Below, in pieces: positions 10,341 to 22,244 of a stretch of 64,000 nucleotides of DNA. The notes beneath the pieces are model-generated. The model worked only from the letters and a program-made list of their open reading frames with translations. It did not search any database and had not been told where the DNA came from. The translations under genes and the position numbers were made by a program. Source of the stretch: Amoebophrya sp. A120 (taxonomy: Eukaryota > Sar > Dinophyceae > Syndiniales > Amoebophryaceae); NCBI GenBank assembly GCA_905178155.1, contig CAJINV010000008.1:620001-684000 (forward strand). Direction: 5' to 3'. Position 1 is the stretch's first letter; each line of letters starts with the position of its first letter.

Positions 10341-12490
10341 TCATGCACCACCTGATGAAGCAGCCGCGGCTGGCAAGAACCGCGTCCGTGACCTTTTTTT
10401 ACAAAGCAACGCCCCCAACAGGCTGTTGTCCACCAGAAAGCGGCGGTAGAAGCCAAGGGTCTCCTGGTAGAACGGCGGGTACCGCTCGGGTGAGTCCATG
10501 AAGAAGGAACGGTTAAGCACCCCCCGACAGTGGGAAAGCTCCTTGAAGCCGTCTTGGCCGTGCAGCTTCCCAAACCCTGAATTTCCCACGCCGCCGAAGG
10601 GCAGCTGTGCGTGTGCAGCTTGGATGATGACGTCGTTGGCCACGAAGCCACCGCTGATCGTGTTTTCCTTGATGAAATTGACGAAGGCTGCGTTTTTATC
10701 CCCGGAAAACGCATACACGGCCAGCGGGTGCGGTCGCGCATTTACGTAGTCCGTCATTTCGACCTCGGTCCCGAAGGTCCGCACCACCAGAATGGGCCCG
10801 AAGATCTCCTCCGTACTTAACCGGCAGTCGTCTTTAGGATTGACGACGATGGTCAAGCCCAGATGCTTTTTGCTTCGGTCAAAGTTTTTTTCCTCCGCTA
10901 TGCCTCCCAAAACGACTTTTCCTCCGTGGTCCTCCTTCAGCATCGAAAACACCCGGTCGAAGTGACGCTCGCTGACGACCGCCGAGCCGTAGTCCGGGCA
11001 GCTTGCGGGCGTCGCGTTGGCGCAAGGAGAGTTGGATTTTGGATCGATGTAAAACTGTCTCCAGATCGCCTTCATCTGCTCTACGGTACTCTGCAAGTCC
11101 TCTTCATGGACAAGTACGTAGTCTGCCGCCACGCAAGTCTGACCCGCGTTCAAATGCTTGGACCACAGGATTCGCTTCAGCGCGATCTGGTTTTCAGTTT
11201 ACGAACAAACTACACGTTGTAATTACAGCTCACGTAGTGCATCATGAACTCCATACAAGGCGTGCCGAGCAAGTACACCTAGAGTAGTTCTTAGAAACAA
11301 TTATACTGTAAAAATCCATGACTTCCTTACCTCAAACTTCTGGTCGGAGCCAAAGTTTTCCTTTTTATCGAGGAAAACGGGGGACTTGCCGCCGAGTTCG
11401 AGCGTGCAGGGGGTCAGGTTCTCCGCAGCCGCACGGTAGACGTGCTTTGCGATTCCGCTTCCGCCAGTGAAAATAATGTGGTCGAACTGCAATTTCAAGA
11501 GCTCCTGCGTTTCGGCGGGGCCCCCTTCCACGATGCCGGCGCCTTCAAAGTCCTTGAATATCTTGTCAACCAGCACACGACAACTATTTTCCGTCACTTC
11601 TGAAGGCTTCAAAAGCGGTACCTGAGTGTTGGTTGAAGATGCACAGCCTGAATACATCATGCAATTACTTGCTTCTTTTCCGGATTCTCTTTCTATTCTC
11701 AAATAGATGCTGCGCAGCCCAAATCGCAACTGCAAACTTGCATGGAACGCGATCAACAGTAAGTCCGAAGTTGTGTCTAGTACGTAACTCGTGGTGAGAA
11801 ATTCTATCGATAGTGATACGTTTCCAGCAGCGATGGCTGCGATAGCTCCGGTGACGCAGGTTGATACTGGATAGCTCTGTCCAGTGCAAAAACTTCTTTC
11901 CCAACCGCTACACTGCTACGATACTTTTCTGAAATGTTGTGAAGCGCACAGCTGCAAGTGCTAACTCTCTCAGGGTAGGAGCCCTACGAAATGTAAGTTT
12001 GCAAGGACCATGACAAACTTTTCTATTCAGATGGCTTCCATAGTCATATCCTTGAGGTAATCCTTTCCAGGCCAAAACTTGTTTTCATACGAATCAAGAA
12101 ATGTGTGCTTGCGGCAGCCGGTGGGGACGTTTACACACAGCATAAGTTCCACGGCGTGATTACCAGGACCACGCCCTTAGGCTGGAACTGTACCTCGCTG
12201 TTTCCGGGCTGCATGATCAGAGGTGTGGCACGAGGTTCTGGCTTCGCCCACTCCGGCAGATTTGCGATGGTTTGGTCAATCTCGCTGACCAGCATCACGA
12301 AGTCGGAGACAAAGCAGTCCTGATAATTCCGCTGCATGTCCGCCTGAACCGCCCTGATGATGTTTTCCTCATTTGCCAACAAGCGCCGCCGCAGCTCCTC
12401 GAGTCGTTCAATCCGGTAAGAGATCGGTTGTGTCTTGCCGCTACGGAAAAACTCCCGCAGGCCGGCGTGTATTTTACCAAACGTGGCCAT
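10341..12490 (-). CDS. Aldehyde dehydrogenase, class 3 (ALDH3) type
   Basis: NAD(P)-dependent oxidation of aldehydes, probably fatty or aromatic. 511 aa from four exons: about 12145-12490, 11820-11877, 11331-11621 and 10341-11186. Seen: EWAKPEPRATPL and GVVLVITPWNYPVS (dinucleotide-binding entry), LKPSEV, DHIIFTGGSGIAK, the general-base Glu in LELGGKSPVF, the catalytic Cys in NAGQTCVAADYVL, EEIFGPILVV, and the C-terminal LPFGGVGNSGFGKLHG. Order, spacing and length match ALDH3/fatty aldehyde dehydrogenases. There is no N-terminal targeting sequence; the C-terminus is basic without a clear membrane tail. Introns 2 and 3 are canonical GT-AG. Intron 1 is not: family conservation forces the junction W-N-Y-P, which gives no GT donor. 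This intron looks like a decayed introner (separate entry). Confidence 0.93.
11878..12144. mobile_element. Decayed introner (family B-like) forming ALDH intron 1 (267 bp)
   Basis: In gene orientation the intron starts TATGCTGTGTGTAAACGTCC, close to the family B end TATCCTGAGTAAAAACGTTC, and finishes AGTTTTTGCACTGGACA, resembling the other family B end. Flanking pentamers GAACT and GAGCT match at 4 of 5 positions. Removing the element with one pentamer gives the conserved WNYP of aldehyde dehydrogenases. No GT donor is available at this boundary. The inverted repeat is degenerate, so the call is less certain than the others. Confidence 0.62.
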
Positions 12491-13158
12491 CGATACGATT
12501 ACGAATTGGTAAACAATTCTTTTTGTTCCCGTAGTTTGATGTCGTGCGAATTTTACTTACAGGGGAGCGACAGGAACTTACGTGATGAGAACGGGGTTTC
12601 AGTACAACGAGTGGGAAAAAACGAACTTTTTTTACGATCCGGGCGAGGCACCACCGCGAGAACTGGCGTCAATCAAACACGACCGAGCAGAGAGATTGAT
12701 CGACATAAACGGGAATGGATCTAAAACTTTGCTAAGAGTGAAAACGCTCTTGTTTGCATTTGATCGCAGAGTAGACCGAGTCAACCTGAATTCCATATGA
12801 TAATCGCGTACGGACAGCGACAGGGAAAGGCTCTTTTTGCTCTTCAACAAAAAACTGTTCCCAGAACACAGAGCAGAACTACAGGGCAATACTTCCGTCG
12901 AGAATCAAGCATCTTTATTCTTCATTTCATTCGTTCGCTCAAGCATCACCTTTGGTGAAGGTCTTGACTATGGGGCTTAGTCCTTTTTGCTTTTATTTCT
13001 GTTTCCGATGCTAGGATCGTGACGTTACGACCAAATTATACATTAGACGAAAGCGAAACGTATTCCAGATACTTATATGCATTTGCGTTGTTGTGATTCT
13101 TGAATCACTCAATTTTCAAAAACTAAGTGAATGTCAATGAGGCTGAGTCTTGACGCGT
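12491..13158. other. Intergenic, nothing recognised
   Basis: 668 bp upstream of the ALDH ATG. No ORF with coding character, and no repeats noticed. Confidence 0.55.
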
Positions 13159-13752
13159 TTACCCTCCCATCCCACTGAACTCCCCGCGGCGCATTGAAGA
13201 CGACGAAGCTACCCTCGCACTCGATGAGACGCGTTTTTCCTTCGAATTGCTCTTCGTGCCACCGGCCGCTAAAAACGACGTCGAGTCTGCTTTCCTGGTT
13301 TCCGTTTTCCGCTGGCCCACCTTCCAGTCCTGCATTTCGTTGTCGGTATACGGGGCCGCAACGCCGTCGAACGGCGACGATCCGAGAAACCCGCCGTTAG
13401 GGCTGGCCCACTTGTCATCGGGAACATTTTTCCTCGACCTAGGATGCAACTGGGCCGCGTCCTGATTCCTCTCGCTTTCTGCTGCGGGCGGAGTGACGAT
13501 ATTTTTCAGCGAAGAGGGGACAACAACAGGACCGCGCTTGGATCTGGATCTACTCTTTTCCATGATGAAGACCCAGAACGCCCCCCAGAGGCCCACCAAA
13601 AACGAGGCCCAGCGCGTTCGCCGTGGCGACGCGGTCGCAGTCTCGTATAACGCGATGAAGAAGCTCATCCTCTTGATCTTCCCTACTTCGAGGGACAGCA
13701 GCCACCGGAAAATCAAAATACACGTGACAAGAATAAGCTGCACCGATCTCAA
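13159..13752 (-). CDS. Hypothetical membrane protein, Ser/Arg-rich tail (5' end uncertain)
   Basis: An open frame of about 198 codons with two hydrophobic segments near its beginning: QLILVTCILIFRWLLSL and WASFLVGLWGAFWVFIM. Basic residues follow (EKSRSRSKRG), then a long polar tail rich in Ser, Lys and Pro ending RRGEFSGMGG. No ATG opens the first hydrophobic segment; the frame extends upstream to about 13800 without one, so either an upstream exon exists or translation starts at the internal Met before SFFIALYE. No family recognised. It is plausibly a small anchored membrane protein with a cytoplasmic tail, from hydrophobicity alone. Confidence 0.5.
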   Translation of the reverse strand: MRSVQLILVTCILIFRWLLSLEVGKIKRMSFFIALYETATASPRRTRWASFLVGLWGAFWVFIMEKSRSRSKRGPVVVPSSLKNIVTPPAAESERNQDAAQLHPRSRKNVPDDKWASPNGGFLGSSPFDGVAAPYTDNEMQDWKVGQRKTETRKADSTSFLAAGGTKSNSKEKRVSSSARVASSSSMRRGEFSGMGG

Positions 13753-14279
13753 TTCACGCGGTAGCCAAACGGGCAGCTTCTCACCACGACTCGCCTGCCA
13801 AGCACCAGATGCCGACTTCGCTCAATTTCGGTTAGGCCGCCTGGTACGAACACTTTGCACTTGCTTCTGATCACGCCGCGAACTGCACACAAGGAGACTC
13901 ATTCGCTTATTCTTCCCAAAGGAGAAGACGCTCGGTCTATCGCGACAAGAACGGAAGTGAAAGAACAACAAAGCCACTGGATAAGAAAACACACACCCGC
14001 TCAATCGCTGGGGTGCTGTAGCGAGCTGCATCCATTCCCATTCATCGAAAAGGCAAAGGAAATACGGGGATGAGAAGTCTTCTTCACTTTACAATCAAAG
14101 ACGGGGTTCAACTTGGGGAAGCTGTTCTTTCATGCACCACCAAACGGTGAAAATCGAAACCGAGAGAAGTAATCAGAAGAAGGTTGATTTTGGTTTTATC
14201 GTTTTTCCAGGGGGAGCGAACGCGTATGAGGGCCTTTTTTAAGGTACACGAAAGTACGAATTTGATCCAGCAGCAAAAC
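13753..14279. other. Intergenic or unseen 5' exon, nothing firm
   Basis: 527 bp between the membrane-protein frame and the kinesin stop. It may hold a missing first exon of the membrane protein gene; I could not find one with matching phase. Confidence 0.4.
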
Positions 14280-17200
14280 TTATTTCACACTGCAGTGACT
14301 GGCAAACTGCAAGGCGTGCTTCGTGTCCGAGCGGTTTTTTTCTTCGGGAGCCAGACATAGGATCAGGCTAACGAAGGAACGATTACTCAACTGACCGCTT
14401 GCAGAACCCGGTTGCTTGAAGCAGTCTTGCAGCAAAAAGGTCAACACACTCTCGCGCACCGGCGCGATTGCCGCCGAGTGTTCGCGTGCCACCGTGCGGA
14501 AGCAACGTGCCAGGACCGATAGCGACGAATTGATAGCGATCGTGGTTTTCATGTCCAACTTTGCTGCATTCGCGTTGGAATTCGAGAGCATACCCTGCAC
14601 GGGGGCACTGATAGTGTGTTCCGTTTCAATATCGCCCGCTCCTGCTGCTGCGGAACGCTCGCAACCCGCTAGGTCGACGAGATTCAGCACTCCTCCACCC
14701 GGAGCCGCGAATCGCAGCTGGAACACCGCGTGGCTCCGCGAACTCCCAAAAACGTTGGTTTTTGTGGCCAGTGTCTTGCGCCGATGACACGCCAGCGCCA
14801 AGTAGTCCACCGCTTCTTGCTCCGATTTCGGGTACACCGCGGGGTCCGGCGAAAGCTGCACGGGCTGCTGTGAGGAACTATTTTTGTGGACCACGAAATT
14901 TTGCGACATCTCCACTGTGGTCCCTGTCAAGAGGTCCACGAGCGTCGTTCTCGTGCCGCCGGCGTGGTGGTCGCGCGGGGACGCCTGCCGACTCGCCCCA
15001 GCGCCAAATCTGGTACTACTGCTGCTCGACGAAGGAGCAACGCCCCCTCCAAAACCGGCAGTTCCCGCGAGCGGTGCGTTTCCGTCCGCGGTGCAGTCAA
15101 CCTCAACGCAGACCAGCGAGAAGCTGTGCAGACTAGCGGCGAAATCGGGGTGGCCATACAACAACCGCACGGCCCGAACCGCGACACCCGGATCCTTCGC
15201 GCTCCCCAGCATGGTGTGTGTCTTCCCGCTGCCGGAGGGGCCGTAGCAGAAAATGGACGCCTTCGCGTTCTTGACGATACAGCCCTCGACGGTTGCCTGC
15301 ACCGACTCGAACACGTCACTGTTTTGCGACTCGCAGCCGAAAACCTGGTCGAAGCAGGCAAAGGCATGCTTGTTGCTGCTAGACGAGGATGAAACTTTTA
15401 GCTGCCCTCGACCTGGTGTACCTCCGAGCGGGCTTCCGACACGACCAGAGCTGCTGCTCGAGGTCGTCCCGTTAGTCCCGCCGCATCCGCGACTGCCATC
15501 GTGCAGGTACACGGTTTTTAAGCCTTTCGAACAAGCACCCCCTGCTGCACCAGCGGCCTCGTGCCCAAACGATAGAACACTCGCACTTCCGCGTTCCAGC
15601 GACGAAGCGCGTGCCGCCTCAGTGGCAGTCATGCCGTTCGTGTACGAAAAAGGGTGTTGGTGCGCTTGATGAACTCCCAGGGCGGGAGACGACAGCTTCC
15701 GATCACCGAGCAACGTTTTCCATCGCTCTTGCACGCGCGGCGAGCTCTTGGGCGTCCGCTTCTCCTCAAAGAGTGCGTGGTTTCGATGCGGCCGCACCCG
15801 GCAAAATATCTGCAAGCTCGACTTCACCGACAAAAGCTGCACCGTCTGCGCGCGGCGCACCGCATTGGCTTCGCGGAGCTGCTCCTGCAGAGCCTCGATG
15901 ATCAAAACTTGCTTCTGCCTCTCTTCCTCTGCCGCAACATGGGTGTCCACTTTTTCTTCGAGTTCCGAGAGAACATTCAAATTGTTGCTCATATCTTCTT
16001 GCTTCGAGCATTCTTGTTCGAACGCGCTCAGCTCCTGGAGAAATTCCGCCCGCTCGCGAACCAGCTCGGCCCGTTCCCCCTCCAGGGCGGCGGAGTGCTC
16101 TTCGAGGAACGCGCGCTCCTTCGAAAGCTCCTGCTCACGCTCCTCGAGGTCTTTCACCGCTTCGTCAAACAAAACTTGCTGATCCTCACTTTCCCCAGTG
16201 ACGCCGTCCTTCTTACTCACGTGTTGCTGCTGCTGCTGCTGGACTACGATCGAGGCGTTCAAGTCTGTCACTTGTTTTCGCAGGAGCTGCACTTCGGACT
16301 CCGCGCTGTCCATATCGGTTTCCGTTTGCCGCAACTCCGTCTTGTACTGCTGCAACTCTGTTTGCAACTGCGTATTGTCCGTTCGCAACGTCGTCAATTG
16401 CTCCTGCAGTTTTTGTAGCCGTTCGTTGCTTGTCTGGTCTACGAGCTGCAGCTCGCTCTCATAAGCCTGGCGCTGCTGCTGCGCCTCGCGCTCACGCTGC
16501 CGCAATTCACTTCGCAGCTCGCGCACCTCGGCGGCCAACCTGTGAAAAGTTTTTCAATTTCTGAAAAACAACATTCGCAAAGACAAGAATTTTATTTGCG
16601 CTTGGTTTAATAGAATATTCCAAGTTGATCCGTTTCCGTAGGTAAAAGTGGAGTGAATGAGTAAGAAAGCTGTTGCAGTCGCTGGTACTTCGAAGCGGAT
16701 GAGGTTCCACTCCTGCCTGCGGATGTTGATTCGGCCATGCGTAGCTTTTTCCTCAGTTCCTCCACCTCGAGTTGCAATGCTCGTTTCGCTTCGTGCTCGG
16801 AAGTACGCAGCGATTGCATGCTGCGATCTTGGTCTTGAACCAACGTGGTCCTTTCTCGCTTCATGGAATCAGCTTCGCGTTTCGCCTGCTCCAGTTTCCA
16901 CTCCAGATCCCAGAGACGGCGCTGCTGCGCTCGTTGGTCAACAAATTCAGAAAGCTCCGCGCGGGGCGAAGTGGGAGCGCTGTGGGATGAAGTGCCATAA
17001 AGGCGGTCCAAGGAGGACGAGGGCCGCATGGACGCGTATGTGTTCGCCGTCAAGGCAAACGAAGCGCTCACCGCGTCGACCTTCCTCGTTCCATCAAATG
17101 CGCTCCTCGAAGAAGAGGAAAACTTTGGCGACAAGCCGTACCTCGAGCCCGAAAAGGATGAGAGCGTTGGCCGCCGCGGACCGCCGACAGACGAACCACC

Positions 17201-18613
17201 GCCAGTTTTGTAGGACACGGACCGAAAACCGTTGGAGCACGACGAGCTGCTGCAAGAAGTCGGTTTATTGATCATGTCCCCCATGGATGTTCTGGTCGCT
17301 GTGTTTCTCGTTCTCGAGGAGGACGTCCAAGCAGAGGATCCACGACCTGAAAGTAGGTGGGCCATTGTTGAAGAAGAAGAGCAGCCGCCGATCTTCGAGG
17401 AGAAATCTCGGGGTGACAGCGACCTTGTGCTTCCCCGTTGCATCACACGTGGCGACAACGATCGCGACGACCACAACGCTGGCGCTGCTCCGCTTCCGGT
17501 AGTGGCATTTATGTATGATGACCTCGACGGTGGTACAACTCCGGAGGTCGACGCGTTGAAATGAGGACGAGACGTGCTGGAAGAGGATGAACATGACGAG
17601 GACACGACCAAATTGGCTCCCGTTGGTTGCAGCCCTGCAGCGCTACTGCGGCCACTTACTTTCCTACTTGGATACCCCGCCCCCGACGCTGCGCGCGAAT
17701 CAGCGAGTAGGTCTGTCAGCCGACGTGAGGCGCTGGACGCAGATCTGTCGTCCCTCCACCGCGGCGCCGCAAGATCCCCGTGGAAATAATTCTCTGGGCG
17801 CGCGGATTCGATCGGAGTCCGAAATTTCTCGTCGGGCGAACTCGGATCCTGCTCCTGGTTCCTTTCCGTACCCAAATTCAACCTCGGCACCTTCTTGCTA
17901 GTTCCGCCGATCAAGCTCACGCGCTCGGCGCCACCAGACGCGGTACTGCGAGCGGGAGCTCCTCTGCGAAAAGACGCCGATGCCAGGTTTCGTGCCGCAA
18001 CGGAAGCCAGAGATGGCTTCGTCTCCTCCAAGTGAGATTTGATATCCAGCAGGGTCGATCCACTGGAAGGCTCCTCCACGCGGTCCTGGACGTTCTTCGG
18101 GGGTGACGCGACGACGCACTTGCTTCCGGTGTAGGAAAAACTTGGTTGCGGCACCTGTGCCAAACGCGCCAGCTCCTGCTCGCGAAAAAGCGAAGAGCCT
18201 GTTCCTTGAATCGTTCTTTCTCTGCAGGCAGCACCGGGACCGTTGGAGGACGAGCCTCCCTTATTTTGCAAGGAAGCGGCAGCGTCGAACGAACTGCGCG
18301 GAGGAAACCGTGGTGATTTCGCAGCAGCGCTCTGAAGTGGCCTCGTTCGAAAAATTGTACCCTTTTCCTCCTTTGTTGATAGAAATGATACCTTTCGCTC
18401 CGACGGACCGGACTTGCCTGCGCCACCACAAGCGTCATCGCCACGGATTTCAGGCGCAACGCTGCGGCCCTCTGGAGAAAATCTGGGCCGAAGCTCGTTT
18501 TTCTTTTTGCGCTGGGCCTGCCACTGACGTAACTTCTCCAACCGCGATTTACTTGCTGTCGTGGTGTCAACAGTGCCGGGACCGGTTCCAGTAGAAACGG
18601 AAACAGTTGCCAT
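14280..18613 (-). CDS. Kinesin with C-terminal motor domain (kinesin-14-like)
   Basis: Microtubule motor of 1394 aa in two exons (16689-18613 and 14280-16539) joined by a 149-bp GT-AG intron; the frame runs S-K-LAAEVREL across the junction. The first 550 residues are Ser/Arg/Gly-rich and basic, probably a microtubule- or cargo-binding tail. A long coiled coil follows (heptads with many Gln, Glu and Leu, about 560-870). The motor occupies roughly 880-1390: neck and first strand IFCRVRPHRN, P-loop GPSGSGKTHTM, switch I FGSSRSHAVFQL, switch II LVDLAGCERS, INSSLSVLARC, and RESVLTFLLQD. A motor at the C-terminus after a coiled coil is the kinesin-14 layout, predicting minus-end movement. Low-complexity Ser/Gly inserts swell several motor loops (for example between VRPH and the P-loop). 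The usual INKSL is INSSL. Confidence 0.9.
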
Positions 18614-18977
18614 AACTTCTTTAGTCGGTGAAGCTACCAGATAAGACGTGTCGTGAACTCGTAAGTACAAGTGGGTAGAGACCCAGACCCACCACTTTCC
18701 CTAGCTAAGTAATAATCAAAATGTCTATTCCCTGCGAAAGTCAGTGGGCGTAGAAAAAACTTCGGAGGTCTACACCAAGAAACGATCCGAGTTAGACTTG
18801 CTTTTTGCTAACGCCAATTGCGATCGACTTCTTCGAAGCCTTTGCTTTTCTTTACACGCAAGCAAGAGTACACGAAATCGCACAGACGTGTTTGCTCCGC
18901 AGTCACGCGGCTCACCAACAAGTCGTGACCGTCATCGCAATTAGGTTTAAGTACTAACACTCGAACGACGATAGAAA
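18614..18977. other. Intergenic, nothing recognised
   Basis: 364 bp upstream of the kinesin ATG. No coding signal or repeat was noticed. Confidence 0.55.
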
Positions 18978-19229
18978 TTAATGGTCGAAATCGAGATCGT
19001 TAGCAACATCCACTCCGAAACCACGAGCACGCTTCTTTTTCTTCACGAACAGATCCTGAACGCCTAAGAAAGCAGGCCGAAAAGCTTTTGAACACTCATA
19101 TCCAATTTTCCCGCAGACGCACTTTTCGCAAATCCCGGAGCAGTGCGCCATTCCTCTGCGACCAATTAAGATGAACATGAGTCGTCCGCGTCCCGAACAC
19201 TTAATACAAAAAAGAGAGCTTGTCAACAA
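18978..19229 (-). CDS. Small Cys-rich ORF, uncertain
   Basis: Up to 83 codons ending at 18978, between the kinesin and RING genes and only 19 bp from the RING gene's stop. An internal ATG gives MAHCSGICEKCVCGKIGYEC, five Cys in a short span that could bind zinc, followed by FLGVQDLFVKKKKRARG and an acidic end (VDVANDLDFDH). The basic patch could be a nuclear signal. I do not recognise it. The Cys spacing and non-random C-terminus argue against noise. It could be a short gene or the last exon of one whose other exons I cannot see. Confidence 0.4.
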   Translation of the reverse strand: MLTSSLFCIKCSGRGRLMFILIGRRGMAHCSGICEKCVCGKIGYECSKAFRPAFLGVQDLFVKKKKRARGFGVDVANDLDFDH

Positions 19230-19248
19230 ACGTCATAGCTAACTGTTT

Positions 19249-22244
19249 TCAATCGACGTGCTCATAGTTTGCATTCGTTGATGCACGCCGAGTCCGGCTC
19301 GTGTGTCCCTGAAGCGGATGTCGCGGGTATCGCTGGTTCGGCGCAGCTGTGCTGGAGGTGGCACGACGGGCAGCAGGGCTTTGCTCACTATTCTGCGGCT
19401 CCGAGGCCGCAGCTCCGCCGGAATCTGCACCCAAAGTGTCTACTGCCAAGCGTTGAATAGTCCCCAGGACACCTGGAGCACGATTCACCGGGGCTGTCGA
19501 ACTCACTCGTCTACTCGTACTCCCTCTCCGGCCCTGCCGGCGCGCGCCACCTTCACTGGAATCCGAGTGGTCGCCACGACCAATCAAAAAATCAAGATCC
19601 GACTCTTCATCGGACGACGCAATTCCTTGGGCCCGGCGCTCCCGCTCCCGCAGCACCTGCGTTGCCCGGTCGGTAAGTTCCAGCGAAAGGTACTCGGCGT
19701 CGTCAACGGGCTCGCGCCGGTGATCTCGTCGGTTCGTCCGGGATTCCACGTCTGGTAGCGCAAGCTGCTCAAAGCACCGAACTAGAGCCATCGACGAACC
19801 GTCCTTCTTCGTGGTCACGCAAAACATGTTTCGGAGGGAGAAGTTTTTGCGGCACACGGCGCACTTTCCAGTGTACCGCGGCGCCTCCATCGAGCAGATG
19901 TTCAACGCGCACGCCCGGCAGTACGCGTGTCCGCACTCCGAGGTCACGCACTTCTCGACGTCGTTGCTGAAGTCTTCGAAACAGATCGGGCACGAACTCA
20001 TGTCCATCAAACGGATCTGCATCTCGTCGGGCAGTTCGTTCGGCAAGTCCAAAAATCGCGAGTTCAGCTCACTGTCGCCCGAGTCGGCGCTCGAGACCAC
20101 GGAGCTCGTGTCCGAGGAATTGTCTGAGTAGGAGGAACTGTAGCCAAACTCACGATCGCTATCCTCGTCCTCCGCCCCCGTACTACGGCTGGCACCTCCG
20201 AACGCGCGGCCAAACAGGTTCGCAAAGAAGTTCTCTACCATGCCCCGGGGGCGCTGCCCCCGCCTCCGGCGCGCCGCCCTCTCCGCCCGCGCGCGACGCC
20301 GATTGGTGCCTCCAGGGCGGCGGACCACACCCGGAGAGTTGCTAGTGCTGCTCTCGTCCGGCAGCGGTGGGTCTATTTCCGAATCCGAATTATAGTCCTC
20401 CTCCGCGGCCCGCTGGGAGGTGTGTAGAAGTTCGAAATTCGGCTCAATCTCCAGGCTCTCCGGGTTGATCGTGTAAACGTCATGCATCCCGTTGTATGCC
20501 CGCAAGGGAGCGTCGCGAACCGCGTTGCGCACGCGCAACCGAATCTGGTTGCTCTCCGGGTCGTGCGGCATGATGGACGTGGCGTCCTGCCACAAGTGAC
20601 TCACAGCAAGCTGGGACGCGTCTGCCGGCGTCTGAGAGGCGGCGCCTAGGCGGGTCAGCTGCTGGAACTGCTCCGCGTCCTCCAGCAAAAACCCCGGCAC
20701 ATCCCGGTGCGGCAACGGGTTGATGTCAAGAATTGGCTCGCAGAAGCCTGCCTCCCGAGAGAGGCCAAAGATATTGGCTTGCAGCCCCCCGTTCCGGCGA
20801 ACCACCCGCTCCAGCGCTAGCTGCGCCCCAATGTTCGTCGCCCGAAACCAGGCGTGAAACCTGTCCGGATTCTCCAGTACGGGCGCCGTCAGGTCGTTTC
20901 GCGGGAGCCCGTGATTCGGGTTGCCGAAACTGAAGGAGCGGTTTTCACTGGTGATGAAAGTCACGTAGTCTAAAGTAGGTCCCGTACTACGCTGCTCAAT
21001 CCTGACTAGACTCTCACCGGGGTGCATCTCCACCACGGGAGACTGCAGTCCCCCGCCTTGATTCCCGTGCACCACGTGGTTGGGCGGGTACCGTTTCACC
21101 ACGCCGTTGGACAGCTCAAACTCGATGGCATCTATCAGATCCCCTGCCCACACGCGGATTTTCACCACGGTTGGGTACTGTACCTGCGAAAACTGCGCCC
21201 GTCGCTGCTCCGCCAGCTCCTCGGGCGACAACTGGCTCGACGCTGACGGCTGTTGTTCTGCGGGCTCTCGACCCAACCGCCGCGCGCGACTCTGTTCTGT
21301 CATATCGCGCAGCTGCTCCGCCTGCGCCTGTGACTCTTCCGCCATCGCGGCTAGTTCTCGATCGTGCTCCTGCAGCAGCGCGGTCACGTGGTCGCGATGC
21401 TCTTCAATCTGCTGCGTTAGGTGTTCCACTGATTGCACAGGATCGGGGCCGGGTAGTTGCCCCGGAGCTGTGCTGCCCTGGTGAACCTGTGTGCCGGCAA
21501 GCGGCAGGGCGTGTTGCAGCTGCGGAGTGCGGTCCAGTGTTGAATCGGACCGCATGCCCCGCGTCACCGCGTCCACCAGAATCCCTGACACGCCCAGTGC
21601 CCCTTCATGCTGCCGCTGAAAGCTACTGGACTCCAAAACCCGCGCTCCGTCGTTAGAAAAGATCAGAGTCATATTTTCCACAGACCCCAGCCCAGTCGCG
21701 CCCGCCTGCTCCTCCCATTCGCCAACGTTCTGGTTTGGAAGCACCTGGGGTTTATTTGCAATCAGGAATGAAACGTAAGTACTTAAGTAACGACGGGGCC
21801 CTCAAATTACCAAGAGCCGAGCGTCGTCGGGGCACGAAGTCGAATGGTGAAGGACAAAGCCCGAAGTAGAACAAGACAACAAGTAGTACTTACCGCTTTC
21901 AGGACGAGCTTGTTCCCGGCCATCGCCCGGCAGTTGTCTGAGCCAATGCGGATTTTGACCTCCTTGTACGAAACAAATGGACGCGGAACGTCGGCATGAA
22001 TCTTGAGTTGTGAAGATCCGTTCCACTGTATGTCCAAGTGGTACGTTCGGACTTGTTCCGCGCAGGAAAAAGTCCAGCTGCCCAAGCCGTCGCCCTGATC
22101 TGTTCTCGGCTCCGGCGCATTGGCATTGTTTCTGGACGAGCCCGAACCTGCACCCTGCTGTGGAGGATCTGAGGAACCGCGTCCCGCATTGGTGTCACCC
22201 GAAGGCGCCCCTGCCGTCCTAGCTCTGCGGAATCCACGAAACAT
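19249..22244 (-). CDS. Jacalin-like lectin fold plus RING finger protein (predicted E3 ligase)
   Basis: 948 aa from exons 21894-22244 and 19249-21744 with a 149-bp GT-AG intron; the ATG at 22244 gives MFRGFRRARTAG. At about residues 310-390, VVKIRVWAGDLIDAIEFELSNG, then a Gly-rich loop, then VRIEQRSTGPTLDYVTFITSENRSFSFG follows the beta-prism pattern of jacalin-like lectin domains. A RING finger lies at about 695-750: CPICFEDF, ECGHAYCRACALNI, GKCAVCRKNF (C3HC4). Between them is an Arg/Gly basic patch (RRARAERAARRRRGQRPRG) and Asp/Ser acidic stretches; Gln/Glu-rich coiled coil precedes the lectin part. The RING predicts ubiquitin ligase activity and the lectin fold might bind glycans or proteins. 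The combination is unusual. The RING call is firm; the jacalin call rests on pattern only. Confidence 0.8.
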
